From positions 186,001-250,000 of the forward strand of contig NZ_CP130821.1 in assembly GCF_004151275.2 (NCBI RefSeq): a stretch of 64,000 bases of DNA, written 5' to 3'. Origin of the DNA: Flavobacterium dauae. Its GTDB lineage: Bacteria; Bacteroidota; Bacteroidia; Flavobacteriales; Flavobacteriaceae. Below, one piece after another: positions 17,638-26,690 of this stretch. Both the position numbers and the translations under genes were made by a program. Every line of letters starts with the position of its first letter. Positions within the stretch are counted from its first letter, which is position 1. The notes beneath the pieces are model-generated. The model made no database searches, was not told where the DNA came from, and saw only the letters and a list, made by a program, of their open reading frames with translations.

Positions 17638-19605
17638 ATGAAAAAAATGACATTCATTGCAGCATTACTTGGTGCTACTTATTTTGCGAATGCACAGGTT
17701 GGAATTGGAACGCCAACGCCTGCTGAAGCATCAATGTTACACATTAATGCAGATAATAAAGGGGTGATTATTCCCAATGTAGAATTACAATCAACAAGCG
17801 ATGTTGCTACAATTGTGGGCACAGAAGTAGAAAGTTTGCTGGTATATAATACGGCAACAGCTGGAAATGTTACTCCGGGCTTCTATTACTGGGTTCCGGC
17901 ACAAACATCACCTGTTGTTGCTGCACATTGGGAACGCATTGTGAATCAAACACAGTTAGACGAGGCTATTAAAAATATTACAGATGTTCAAGCAGATTTG
18001 GCTAAAGTAATTGCTTTGCTAAAAGTTGCTTTCCCGGCAAATAACTTGGTTGATCCTACGGTAACAGGCGATACTCATGGTGGCGGTATGGTATTTACAC
18101 CAGGAGCTACACCTACTATTGAGTATGTTTATTTTGACGGAACCAATTACGTGAAAAAAGACATCACTGCTGATATTATAGACTTAATTAAAGGTAACGA
18201 AACAAAAACAAAAATTGTTACAATTAATAACGTACAATATTATGTTTCTGAAAGTTATACAGGTACGGCGGCTCCAACAACAGGAACTGAAGCAGGAGTT
18301 TACAAAATTGACGTAGTTGGTGGCATCATCAATAATTTCGAGGAATTTGTTACAAACAATCCGGTAACAGTTAACGGCGATACTTATACCACAGTAGAAG
18401 AGTATATCCAATACATCTCTGAAAACGCGATGCAAGATGGTGTTACTAAAATTGTAATCGATGCAACTACAAACCAAGCTTCTTTTCAACGATGGGATAA
18501 AACGGCCAATACTTGGGTTAATGTTGCTAATGCGGCATTTAAAACCATTGTGAAAGCAAACGAAACAGTAACCACAATGACCAAAAATGCAGATGGTACT
18601 TATACTTACAAAAATGAAGCGGGTGCCGATGTAATAATTGATATTCCGGCTTCTGTAATTCAAGAATTAGGCGATATTATCGAAGCTACTACAACCTTCA
18701 ATAACAGTACAGCAACAACGTTGGTTGAGTATATTCAGAATATGATCAACAATACCGATTTACCTGCAGGTACGGTAACCGCTGAAATTGTTAACGGAAA
18801 TATTGTATTCAGTATCATTGGTGCAAACGGTGTAGCAACTGTTGTTCCTTCAACAGCTTTTAATAATATTGTGAAAGCTAACGAAACAAAAACTACCATT
18901 GGTAAAAGTACAAATAACTCGGCTTACACACAGGTAACGGCAGATCCTAAAGCAGCACAAAAAATTGTTTACGAATATTTAACAGAAAGTGCTACGGTTA
19001 AAAATTATATCGATGTAACTGCCGATGTAGAATGGTCAATAGAAAATAACACTAATGTTAAAAATGCTATTGAAGAGATTATTAAAAATCTTTTAAACCA
19101 AGGTGGTAATGTTTATTTTACAAGAACAGCTATTGCAGCAGGAACTCCGGCTGGTCAATTAGCAATACCGGCATTCTCGTTTTATACAATAAATGCCACT
19201 ACAGGTGTTAAAGAATTGGTTGATATAGCACAAACAATTGTTAATGCAATTACAAACGCTACAACAGTTCAAAAACAAGAAATTAAAAACCAGTTAGGCG
19301 ATAAAATTAACAAAACAACAGTTGTTAAAACCGGCGATACCTTCAATGGTGGCGATGTGTACATTTATACCAATACAACAACGATTGCTGCCAATACTGC
19401 GGTAACTTCAGGAATTACAATTCCTACAGGTACTGTACCAGGAACAATTATAGGTATTAAAGTAATTAACGCAAACGGTATTAGTGCTAATGTTACAGAT
19501 GTTGTAATTGCAGGTCAAGATATAGATTTTAATATCGGAACAGGTAATGTGTACAACATTCTTGGTGCCGGTACTTATGACGTTATCGTAGAATTTACAG
19601 AATAG
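17638..19605 (+). CDS. Secreted VGIGT-type repeat protein
   Basis: 655 residues with a signal peptide MKKMTFIAALLGATYFANAQ. The N-terminal module (about 20-115) has the Bacteroidota pattern VGIGTPTP...MLHINADNKGVIIPN...LLVYNTATAGNVTPGFYYW, also seen in the next gene and in the relic at 10790. A short helix (QTQLDEAIKNITDVQADLAK) follows. Then come related beta-rich units that each open with a NETxT motif: KGNETKTKI ~ residue 184, KANETVTTM ~ 307, KANETKTTI ~ 422. The C-terminus is compact and beta-rich. No known catalytic motif is present. It is 55 bp after the giant gene and co-oriented. It is probably a secreted structural or adhesive component; how it crosses the outer membrane is not evident because no sorting domain is seen. 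Confidence 0.75.
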   Translation: MKKMTFIAALLGATYFANAQVGIGTPTPAEASMLHINADNKGVIIPNVELQSTSDVATIVGTEVESLLVYNTATAGNVTPGFYYWVPAQTSPVVAAHWERIVNQTQLDEAIKNITDVQADLAKVIALLKVAFPANNLVDPTVTGDTHGGGMVFTPGATPTIEYVYFDGTNYVKKDITADIIDLIKGNETKTKIVTINNVQYYVSESYTGTAAPTTGTEAGVYKIDVVGGIINNFEEFVTNNPVTVNGDTYTTVEEYIQYISENAMQDGVTKIVIDATTNQASFQRWDKTANTWVNVANAAFKTIVKANETVTTMTKNADGTYTYKNEAGADVIIDIPASVIQELGDIIEATTTFNNSTATTLVEYIQNMINNTDLPAGTVTAEIVNGNIVFSIIGANGVATVVPSTAFNNIVKANETKTTIGKSTNNSAYTQVTADPKAAQKIVYEYLTESATVKNYIDVTADVEWSIENNTNVKNAIEEIIKNLLNQGGNVYFTRTAIAAGTPAGQLAIPAFSFYTINATTGVKELVDIAQTIVNAITNATTVQKQEIKNQLGDKINKTTVVKTGDTFNGGDVYIYTNTTTIAANTAVTSGITIPTGTVPGTIIGIKVINANGISANVTDVVIAGQDIDFNIGTGNVYNILGAGTYDVIVEFTE

Positions 19606-19636
19606 TAAACCCATAATTTTAAAATAATAAAAATCA

Positions 19637-19666
19637 ACCAGTTTAGGTTGTACAATCTAAACTGGT
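19637..19666 (+). promoter_or_regulatory. Long mRNA hairpin between two surface-protein genes
   Basis: ACCAGTTTAG (19637-19646) pairs with CTAAACTGGT (19657-19666), and TTGTACAA at the centre is itself palindromic. The whole 30 nt can therefore fold with a single G-U closing pair. It is followed by A-rich rather than T-rich sequence, so it is not a plus-strand terminator. A processing or stability element is possible. Confidence 0.5.
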
Positions 19667-19681
19667 AAAAAAATAAAAACT

Positions 19682-20287
19682 ATGAAGAAAATTTATTTAA
19701 TAGTATTAAGCTTGTTTGCAACAGCAAGTTTTGCACAAGTAAAAGTAGGGGGAACACCTACAGTAAACCCAAACGCTATGTTAGAAGTAGAAGCTGCAAA
19801 CAAGGGAATGTTATTGCCGCGTTTAGCTTTACAACAAACAACTAACGCAGCACCACTTTCAGCTCACGTTGCGGGGATGACGGTATATAACACTGCCACA
19901 GCAAACGATGTGGTGCCAGGTTTTTATTATAACGACGGAACCAAATGGCAACAAATGGTAACAACAGACTATAAGGCAGTAAAATTTTTCTATATGCCGT
20001 CTATTACTTTTGATACTTCGGTAAGTGCAACTAATCAAACCAAAGACTTGTATGCAGAATACAAAGCACAGTTTGCCTTAACAAATCCAAATCACGTAGT
20101 AAGCCCGGGTGCACCAGCAAGCGTTCCTTATTTTGCTAACCCTACCGATTTGTATTATATGATTACCGATTATGATCCAAACGTTTTCTCAAATATTTCA
20201 ATTGATGCAAACGGTGTAATGACGTACAATGTAACCGCAGCGGCTACAGATTGTACTTTGATAAATATAGTATTTGTAGTGAAATAG
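19682..20287 (+). CDS. Secreted protein with VGIGT-like N-terminal module
   Basis: 201 residues with a signal peptide ending at SFAQ (residues 1-18). The module at 19-100 is the same as in the preceding gene: AQVKVGGTPTVNPNAMLEVE, NKGMLLPRLALQQ, MTVYNTATANDVVPGFYY. The C-terminal half (about 105-201) is beta-rich with many aromatics and Asp (FYMPSITFDTS, YYMITDYDPNVF) and has no recognised family. It follows a 30-nt hairpin and sits between the 655-residue protein and the type B CTD protein. Probably a minor component of the same surface structure. Exact role unknown. Confidence 0.75.
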   Translation: MKKIYLIVLSLFATASFAQVKVGGTPTVNPNAMLEVEAANKGMLLPRLALQQTTNAAPLSAHVAGMTVYNTATANDVVPGFYYNDGTKWQQMVTTDYKAVKFFYMPSITFDTSVSATNQTKDLYAEYKAQFALTNPNHVVSPGAPASVPYFANPTDLYYMITDYDPNVFSNISIDANGVMTYNVTAAATDCTLINIVFVVK

Positions 20288-20392
20288 CAAGCTTATAAAA
20301 TGTTTGTCATAAAGCAGAAATTATGTATAAATGGCACAAATAATTTTACATAGTGTCTTGTGCTTTTAGTTTCACTTAAAAAATTAAAGACT

Positions 20393-21655
20393 ATGAAAAA
20401 GATATTCAAAAGTATCAGTTTACTGTTTCTAAGCTTAGGATCAGTAGCCTATGCTCAAACAAATCAAAATATAACGGTCAACCAGGGACAATTGTACATA
20501 TTACCCAATACGTTGGTTTCAACCCAGTTTGATTTTAATAACACCGCATCAGGTGTAGTTTTTAACGACGGTGAATTCCAGTTTTATAAAAACTATAACA
20601 ACGATGGTTTGTTTACGCATACCACTAATCAAAAAACAGGTTACACCGTATTTCAAGGCAATCAGTTACAGTTGATTTCAGGTTCGCAACCGTCAAAACA
20701 CTTCGATGTCTTGTTTCATAATACAACCACTCAGTATCCGTTTAATTTAGATAGCGATATGATTATTGACGGAACCGGAAATTTTAGAAACGGTATCGTA
20801 AAAATCAATAAAGATGCAGGTGGAAAAATGCTTTTTGGAAATGGATCGTCACAAATGAATGCGTCTGATAAAAGTTATGCCGAAGGTATGGTAGAAAAGC
20901 AAGGAAATAATGCCTTTGTTTTTCCAATCGGTAAATCGGGTTATTATCGTTTAGCAGGGATCTCAGCACCTGCAAACGAAACGCATTTGTACCAAAGTGA
21001 GTACTTTCAGGAAGATACCAATGAAAAATACCCGCATAAGGATCGTACCGGAATTATAGAAATCGTTGACAATAAAGAATATTGGACGATTGAACAAGGA
21101 AACGGAACCACCGGTTCTGTAATTGTAACGCTTTCCTGGCACGATCAAACCACTCCCGTAGAATTCAGAGGTAGTAACGATTTACACATTGTACGTTGGG
21201 ATGCCAATCAAAACCTTTGGGTTGATGAAGGCGGAATTGTAGATGCAAGTAATCAAACAGTAACAACACCTGTAGAGGTAGAAGGTTTCGGAATTTTTAC
21301 ATTGGGAAAAATCAAAGAAAAATTCATTAACCCTGGCGATGTAGTAATTTACCAAGGAGTTTCTCCTGACGGCGACGGCATAAATGATTATTTCATTATT
21401 GACAACATTAATTATTTTGCAAACAACCACGTATCTATTTACAACCGTTGGGGACGTAAGGTTTATGAAACTTCAGCTTACGACAGTAAAGGAAATGTTT
21501 TTAACGGAGTAGCAGAAGGGGGTGGTGTTATAGGTTCTGGTGAAAAATTACCAACAGGAACGTACTATTATATAGTAGAATATTTATACGACCGCGACGG
21601 ACAAAACCAGTGGGTTAAAAAAGTAGGATTCCTTCATTTAGAAAACAACAATTAA
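20393..21655 (+). CDS. T9SS type B sorting-domain protein (gliding-motility-associated C-terminal domain)
   Basis: 420 residues from ATG 20393. An in-frame upstream start would add 11 residues before the obvious signal peptide MKKIFKSISLLFLSLGSVAYAQ... so the later ATG is preferred. The body (about 25-310) is beta-rich. The C-terminal ~95 residues are the CHU_C / TIGR04131-type domain: VSPDGDGINDYFIIDNI, VSIYNRWGRKVYE, then LPTGTYYYIVEY and a final GFLHLENNN. Family knowledge: this domain directs export and surface attachment through the type IX system with a dedicated PorP/SprF partner, which is encoded 11 bp downstream. It carries the only sorting domain found in the locus. Confidence 0.88.
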   Translation: MKKIFKSISLLFLSLGSVAYAQTNQNITVNQGQLYILPNTLVSTQFDFNNTASGVVFNDGEFQFYKNYNNDGLFTHTTNQKTGYTVFQGNQLQLISGSQPSKHFDVLFHNTTTQYPFNLDSDMIIDGTGNFRNGIVKINKDAGGKMLFGNGSSQMNASDKSYAEGMVEKQGNNAFVFPIGKSGYYRLAGISAPANETHLYQSEYFQEDTNEKYPHKDRTGIIEIVDNKEYWTIEQGNGTTGSVIVTLSWHDQTTPVEFRGSNDLHIVRWDANQNLWVDEGGIVDASNQTVTTPVEVEGFGIFTLGKIKEKFINPGDVVIYQGVSPDGDGINDYFIIDNINYFANNHVSIYNRWGRKVYETSAYDSKGNVFNGVAEGGGVIGSGEKLPTGTYYYIVEYLYDRDGQNQWVKKVGFLHLENNN

Positions 21656-21666
21656 ACTGAGAAGCA

Positions 21667-22587
21667 ATGAAAAAAGCAAAAATCATAATGGCTTTGCTAG
21701 CTTTAGTAAGCTTCTCAGCCAATGCACAACAAGACGCACAATTTACACAGTATATGTATAACACCATAAACATCAACCCGGCGTATGCTGGTAGCAGAGG
21801 TTCTTTAAGTATCTTTGGCTTACACCGTACGCAATGGGCAGGGTTAGACGGTGCACCTACAACCAATGCGTTTTCTGTTAACACGCCGTTAGGCAACAGC
21901 AAACTGGGGTTAGGGGTAAGCTTTTTAAACGATGCCGTTGGTGTTATGGACGAAAATACGATAAGCGTAGATTTATCTTATACCATTGATTTGAATGATC
22001 GCGGAAGTAAATTGTCATTTGGTTTAAAAGGATCAGCTAATTTACTGAATGTAGAGTATTCAAGATTACTGACTTATAATCCAAACGATCCAAACTTTCA
22101 AACCGATATTCAAAGTCAATTCACACCAAACATCGGAGCCGGAGTTTATTGGCATAACGAAAAAACCTATTTTGGTTTATCGGCACCCAATTTCCTAACC
22201 ACCACTCGTTACGACGATAACATTCAAAGTACAATGCAGCAAAAAATGCACTTTTACTTTATGGGTGGGCACGTGATAGACATTAACCCAACCTTAAAGT
22301 TTAAACCGGCATTTTTGTTAAAAGCAGTAAACGGAGCACCATTACAAGCCGATATTACAGCAAATTTCTTAATACAAGATAAATTTACCATTGGTGGGGC
22401 TTATCGTTTAGATGCAGCTTGGAGCGGATTGGTAGGTTACCAGATAACCGATGGTTTGTTTATAGGATATAGTTACGATGGCGAAACCACTAAATTGGCA
22501 AACTACTCTAACGGATCACATGAAGTTTTCTTACGATTTGAATTGTTTAACAAGTACCGCCGCGTGAATTCGGCGCGTTTCTTCTAA
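21667..22587 (+). CDS. PorP/SprF family type IX secretion outer-membrane protein
   Basis: 306 residues with a signal peptide (MKKAKIIMALLALVSFSANA). The opening QQDAQFTQYMYNTININPAYAGSRG, then GLHRTQW, is the unmistakable PorP/SprF N-terminus. The rest is an amphipathic beta barrel ending in LFNKYRRVNSARFF. SprF of F. johnsoniae is needed to secrete the adhesin SprB. PorP/SprF paralogues normally pair with the type B CTD protein encoded next to them, here the gene 11 bp upstream. It is followed by the OmpA gene after 12 bp. Length normal; no defects. Confidence 0.93.
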   Translation: MKKAKIIMALLALVSFSANAQQDAQFTQYMYNTININPAYAGSRGSLSIFGLHRTQWAGLDGAPTTNAFSVNTPLGNSKLGLGVSFLNDAVGVMDENTISVDLSYTIDLNDRGSKLSFGLKGSANLLNVEYSRLLTYNPNDPNFQTDIQSQFTPNIGAGVYWHNEKTYFGLSAPNFLTTTRYDDNIQSTMQQKMHFYFMGGHVIDINPTLKFKPAFLLKAVNGAPLQADITANFLIQDKFTIGGAYRLDAAWSGLVGYQITDGLFIGYSYDGETTKLANYSNGSHEVFLRFELFNKYRRVNSARFF

Positions 22588-22599
22588 AAGCTTAAGGAT

Positions 22600-24618
22600 A
22601 TGAAAAAAGGATTATCACTAATAGCCCTGGCATCCTTCTTATTTTTAGGAAATATCACGGCACAGGCACAGACAGGTTTAAAAAAAGCCGATAAAAAATA
22701 CGATCAGTGGGCGTATGCCGATGCGTTGGAAATTTATGAAAAAATAGATAAACGCGGATTTACCAGTCAAGAACTATTTCAAAATCTGGGTAACGCTTAT
22801 TATTTCAATGCCAATTACGCAAATGCCTACAAGCATTACCAACGGTTGTTTACAGAAATAGAACCTAAAGAGATCCTATCGGAAGAAAACGGTACAAAAG
22901 AGATTATTCCGGTAGAAATAGAACCGGAGTACTATTACCGTTATGCACAAACATTGCAGCATATGGGATTTGATAGCGAAGCAAAATCGTACTACAATCA
23001 GTTTGTTAATAAAGTGGGCAATCAAACCCAAATTGCAAAAATCCGAGCAAATGAAGCCGATTTACAAAAGCAAATTCAAGAAAACTCGGGACGATATGGT
23101 CAATTGACCAATTTGTCAATCAATACGCAGTTTGCAGATTACGGAGGTTTTGTTCACGATAACAACTTGTACTTTACCAGTGCTAGAGATACAGGAAGTT
23201 TTGCAAAAAGAATCCATACCTGGACAGGGGCGGCTTTTACAAATTTGTATAATTATCAATTGCCAAACAAAACCGATAGTTTACAAAAACAATCAAAAGC
23301 AAAACGTATAAAAGGCGATGTAAAAAGCATATTAAACGAATCGTCGGCAGTTGTAACCAAAGACGGACAAACTATGTACTTTACCCGTAACAATATTGCC
23401 AACGGAACACGTGGATATGATGCCGATAAAAACACAAGATTAAAAATTTACAAAGCAGATTGGGTAAACAATAGCTGGCAAAACGTTCGCGATTTGCCAA
23501 TTAATGGCAACGATTTCAGCACCGCACACCCGGCTTTAAGTAAAGACGAGCGAACATTGTATTTTGCATCCGATCGTCCGGGTGGATACGGAAAATCAGA
23601 TTTATGGAAAGTAAGCGTTAGCGGCGAAGTGTATGGTGTTCCACAAAATTTGGGAGCCGAAATCAATACCGAAGCCCGCGAAACTTTTCCGTTTGTAAAT
23701 AGCAATAACGAATTATATTTTTCAAGCGATGGACGTGTTGGTTTAGGAGGTTTAGATGTGTACGGAGTGAAATTGAAAGACGACGGAAGTTACAGCGAAA
23801 TCCATAATTTAGGAGATCCTGTAAACTCTAATGCCGACGATTTTGCTTATTTTATCGATTTTAAAACCAAAGAGGGATTTTTCTCCTCGAACCGTGAAGG
23901 CGGCGTAGGAAACGATGACATATACAGTTTCTTAGAAACCCGTATGTTGCCTTTAGAATGTATTCAAAACCTAAATGTGGTGGTAGTTGACAATAAAACA
24001 AGAAACATTATTACCGATGCCACGATTACGTTGTATGATAAATTGTACAACGAAAAAGGTTGGACCAATCAGTATAAAGACAATGCGTATTCGTTCAATA
24101 CAAAATATGAATGTGGGGAAATGTATCGTTTAAAAATAGAAAAAGACGATTACATAACTCAGGAAGAAACAGTTACTTTAGATACCAAAACCGGAACTAC
24201 TACCAAAACTATTATATTAGAACGTAAAAAGGTAGAAGTGAAGAAAAACGACGATTTGTTTAAAGTACTAAAATTAAATCCGATTTATTTTGATTATGAT
24301 AAAGACAATATTCGTCCTGATGCAGCAGTAGAATTAGCGAAAGTAGTTGAAGTATTGAGAGATTACCCAAGAATGAAAATCGATGTACGTTCGCATACCG
24401 ATAGTCGTGGATCAGACAATTACAACCTGAAATTATCAGAACGCAGAGCAAAATCAACTGCCGAATGGATGATTTCTCAAGGAATTGATGCTTCTCGCAT
24501 TACGTATAAAGGTTACGGCGAGACACAATTGATAAACAAATGTGTAAACGGTGCCAAATGCTCAGACGAACAACACGAAGAAAACCGTAGATCAGAATTT
24601 ATTGTTTTAGAATTGTAA
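22600..24618 (+). CDS. OmpA-family protein with TPR, PD40 and carboxypeptidase-regulatory-like domains
   Basis: 672 residues with a signal peptide ending near QAQ (residue 25). N-terminal TPR-like helices (about 25-160) come first, then WD40-like PD40 beta-propeller repeats (about 170-450; LYFASDRPGGYGKSDLW, FSSDGRVGLGGLDVYGVK, GFFSSNREGGVGNDDIY). A short carboxypeptidase-regulatory-like sandwich (about 460-545) follows, and a C-terminal OmpA peptidoglycan-binding domain (about 555-672; YFDYDKDNIRPDA, SHTDSRGSDNYNLKLSERRA). This is the usual partner of PorP/SprF proteins and probably anchors the secretion or attachment complex to peptidoglycan. Last clear gene of the surface locus. Confidence 0.92.
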   Translation: MKKGLSLIALASFLFLGNITAQAQTGLKKADKKYDQWAYADALEIYEKIDKRGFTSQELFQNLGNAYYFNANYANAYKHYQRLFTEIEPKEILSEENGTKEIIPVEIEPEYYYRYAQTLQHMGFDSEAKSYYNQFVNKVGNQTQIAKIRANEADLQKQIQENSGRYGQLTNLSINTQFADYGGFVHDNNLYFTSARDTGSFAKRIHTWTGAAFTNLYNYQLPNKTDSLQKQSKAKRIKGDVKSILNESSAVVTKDGQTMYFTRNNIANGTRGYDADKNTRLKIYKADWVNNSWQNVRDLPINGNDFSTAHPALSKDERTLYFASDRPGGYGKSDLWKVSVSGEVYGVPQNLGAEINTEARETFPFVNSNNELYFSSDGRVGLGGLDVYGVKLKDDGSYSEIHNLGDPVNSNADDFAYFIDFKTKEGFFSSNREGGVGNDDIYSFLETRMLPLECIQNLNVVVVDNKTRNIITDATITLYDKLYNEKGWTNQYKDNAYSFNTKYECGEMYRLKIEKDDYITQEETVTLDTKTGTTTKTIILERKKVEVKKNDDLFKVLKLNPIYFDYDKDNIRPDAAVELAKVVEVLRDYPRMKIDVRSHTDSRGSDNYNLKLSERRAKSTAEWMISQGIDASRITYKGYGETQLINKCVNGAKCSDEQHEENRRSEFIVLEL

Positions 24619-24623
24619 CGTTG

Positions 24624-24764
24624 ATGAATAATTTTAAAAAAGCAGGAAGGGTATTTGCAAAACCACTTCCTGATTCTATAAAGATTAAAATATTCAAAAC
24701 AATTGAAACAATTGAGAAAGGCAATAAAAGTATTTCTAAAAACGATAAAAGAAATAATTATTAA
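24624..24764 (+). CDS. Possible small basic protein (46 residues)
   Basis: ATG 24624 opens 5 bp after the OmpA stop and runs to TAA just before a strong terminator, so it would be the last gene of the surface operon. The product is Lys-rich (MNNFKKAGRVFAKPLP, then KIKIFKTIETIEKGNKS) with no signal peptide. No family is recognised. The position between the stop codon and terminator supports translation. The short length and AT-rich composition mean it could also be chance. Confidence 0.35.
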   Translation: MNNFKKAGRVFAKPLPDSIKIKIFKTIETIEKGNKSISKNDKRNNY

Positions 24765-24788
24765 ACTGGCGAAAAGCCAGTTTTTTTT
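24764..24788 (+). terminator. Terminator of the surface-protein operon
   Basis: AACTGGC-GAAAA-GCCAGTT (24764-24782) followed by a T-tract. It closes the co-oriented block 11205-24764. No equally strong terminator was seen inside the block. Confidence 0.85.
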
Positions 24789-24793
24789 ATGAA

Positions 24794-25762
24794 TTAAATT
24801 TTAAAAATCCTATCAATTACTTCGTCAGTATCATCAGTAAAAGAAACGTCTGTTATGTGGTTTACCTCCATCCAATGTTTTAATTTCACGCCGTTAAAAT
24901 CCTCCGATCCCATTACTCCAAGTTGTTTCAATGCCAAATAATTACAGTATTGCTCAAACTGTCCTTTGATTGGAATAATGTAAAGCATTTTCTTTAAATA
25001 TAAAACTTCGGCAGGAAACTCAAACCCGGCACCGCATAAAACCCCTTTTGTTGTTGCCAGATACGATGTAAACAACTGTTCGTCAATGGGAAAAAACGTA
25101 CAATTGCCCTGTTTTTTTGAAATGTTGCTGAAAGGGGAAAAAATGATCCAGTCAACTTCTTTTAACTGCGAAAGTACTTTGTAAATTTCTGCGTTGCGGT
25201 AACTTGGCAGATAAACTAAAAAATAATCTTCTTTTTCACAATGGAGTTTTTTGATCGATTCACGAATAATCGGATGAAATGTATTTTTGTCGTATTTGGT
25301 AAAATGAAACCCTAACGAGTCATTAACCGGAGCATATCTCCGCAAAATAAGTTTACTGAACTGATATTTTTTATCGGGTTTAGGTGCCATTTTGTGTAAA
25401 ACCGCAGACTGATGACTTAACCCAATGATTTTTTTCTTACGCAATTTGGCGGCGTAAGCTGTTACAGGTTCAAAGTCGTTGATTATTAAGTCGTAAGGTT
25501 CTATTTTTACATTTTGTACCGATTTTAAAAAGTGAAAAAGTGAGTTTTTCCGAAATATTTTTCCGTAATTCAACCCGCCATTTTCTGAATAAAACAAAGA
25601 CAATCCCTTATTATAAACAGCGTTTTGATGAAGTTTTAGTTGAGCATTTTGTCCCGAAATAAATACATCTACTTCGGCGCGTTCTTTTAATTTGGGTACT
25701 AAAACGTTGGCACGTGCAATGTGTCCGTTGCCGGTTGCCTGTAATGCGTATAAAATTTTCAT
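24794..25762 (-). CDS. Glycosyltransferase family protein (Glyco_trans_1_3 / MurG-like fold)
   Basis: 322 residues. The N-terminus MKILYALQATGNGHIARANVL has the GNGH glycine loop of GT-B transferases related to MurG. The C-terminal donor region includes GVLCGAGFEFPAEVLYLKKM and PIKGQFEQYCNYLAL, matching the pattern (CG-G-E--E-----K-P-------Q--N) of the PF13528 group. Soluble, no TM, likely acting at the cytoplasmic membrane face on a lipid-linked or diglyceride acceptor. It overlaps the upstream metallophosphoesterase by 4 bp on the same strand, so the two are translated together and probably work in one glycolipid pathway (inference). Confidence 0.82.
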   Translation of the reverse strand: MKILYALQATGNGHIARANVLVPKLKERAEVDVFISGQNAQLKLHQNAVYNKGLSLFYSENGGLNYGKIFRKNSLFHFLKSVQNVKIEPYDLIINDFEPVTAYAAKLRKKKIIGLSHQSAVLHKMAPKPDKKYQFSKLILRRYAPVNDSLGFHFTKYDKNTFHPIIRESIKKLHCEKEDYFLVYLPSYRNAEIYKVLSQLKEVDWIIFSPFSNISKKQGNCTFFPIDEQLFTSYLATTKGVLCGAGFEFPAEVLYLKKMLYIIPIKGQFEQYCNYLALKQLGVMGSEDFNGVKLKHWMEVNHITDVSFTDDTDEVIDRIFKI

Positions 25763-26583
25763 TTAAAAAAAACGTCTATTTCTTTGTATTCATCGGGAGT
25801 TTGCTGTGGTTTTTGTTCGATCTGATTCATTAAATCAATCAAAACATCGTTTTCGTAATAATAAATTTCCCACGAACCGTTGTTGTATTCCAAAGCTGTT
25901 AAATTTTCGATCCAATCGCCAGAATTCAAATACAAACAACTTCCTTTTGCAGTAGTAATTGCTCTTTTTTGCGGTTGATGAATGTGTCCGCAGATCACGT
26001 AATCAAACTTATTTTCTATAGCCAGTTCAGAAGCAGTTTCTTCAAAATCGCTAATAAACTTCACGGCTTTTTTAATATTGTTCTTTATTTTTTTGCTGAA
26101 GGAATATTTTTCGCGACCCATTTTAGTTAAAATCCAATTCGAAAGATTGTTCAAACGAATCAAATAATCATAACCAATGCCGCCTAATTTAGCGATCCAT
26201 TTTGAATGTTGAACAGAAGAATCGAAAACATCGCCATGAAAAACCCAGGTTTTCTTTCCGTCTAATTCAAAAATGTATTTGTCTAACAGTTGAATCTTAC
26301 CAAAAGTCATAGGAGAAAATTTCCGTAAAAACTCATCATGATTTCCCGTAAGATAAATTACCTGACAGTTTGTTAACGACAAATTCAGAATGTATTTGAT
26401 GATTTCGAGATGACTTTCGGGAAAATAACTTTTCTTAAACTGCCAAATATCAATAAAATCGCCGTTTAAAATCAATACTTTTGGATCAATCGATCGTAAA
26501 TAATTCAACAACTCTTTGGCTTTGCAACCGTAAGTTCCCAAATGTGTATCTGAAATTACCGCTACTTCAACACTTCTCTTCAT
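25759..26583 (-). CDS. Calcineurin-like metallophosphoesterase (LpxH-like)
   Basis: 274 residues carrying all calcineurin-type metal-binding blocks: VISDTHLGTYG (residues 8-18), LNGDFIDIW (39-47), LTGNHDEFL (~78-86), VFHGDVFDSS (~113-122) and CGHIHQPQKR (~198-207). This pattern and size fit the UDP-2,3-diacylglucosamine pyrophosphatase-like group (LpxH/LpxI-type hydrolases and relatives). The genuine lipid A enzyme could be another paralogue, so I do not assign lpxH. No signal peptide. First gene of a two-gene unit with the glycosyltransferase (4-bp overlap), divergent from the small gene at 26691. Confidence 0.85.
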   Translation of the reverse strand: MKRSVEVAVISDTHLGTYGCKAKELLNYLRSIDPKVLILNGDFIDIWQFKKSYFPESHLEIIKYILNLSLTNCQVIYLTGNHDEFLRKFSPMTFGKIQLLDKYIFELDGKKTWVFHGDVFDSSVQHSKWIAKLGGIGYDYLIRLNNLSNWILTKMGREKYSFSKKIKNNIKKAVKFISDFEETASELAIENKFDYVICGHIHQPQKRAITTAKGSCLYLNSGDWIENLTALEYNNGSWEIYYYENDVLIDLMNQIEQKPQQTPDEYKEIDVFFK

Positions 26584-26665
26584 AGAAACAGAATTTTACC
26601 GAAGGTACTGCCGCGTTGTAAACTTATGGTTTTAAAAAAGTTATGTTTAAAATAATAAAACCGCT

Positions 26666-26673
26666 TACATTTG
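26666..26673 (+). promoter_or_regulatory. -7 box (TACATTTG) that fixes the start of the next gene
   Basis: TACATTTG fits TAnnTTTG. Transcription from it would begin near 26680, downstream of the first in-frame ATG at 26643 but upstream of ATG 26691. Confidence 0.5.
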
Positions 26674-26690
26674 TAGAAAAAATAAATCTT

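Noticed and set aside
18184..18663. 159-codon reverse-strand ORF rich in Cys/Asn/Tyr
   Set aside because: Composition is that expected from the antisense of a Thr/Asn/Ala-rich repeat protein; not protein-like.
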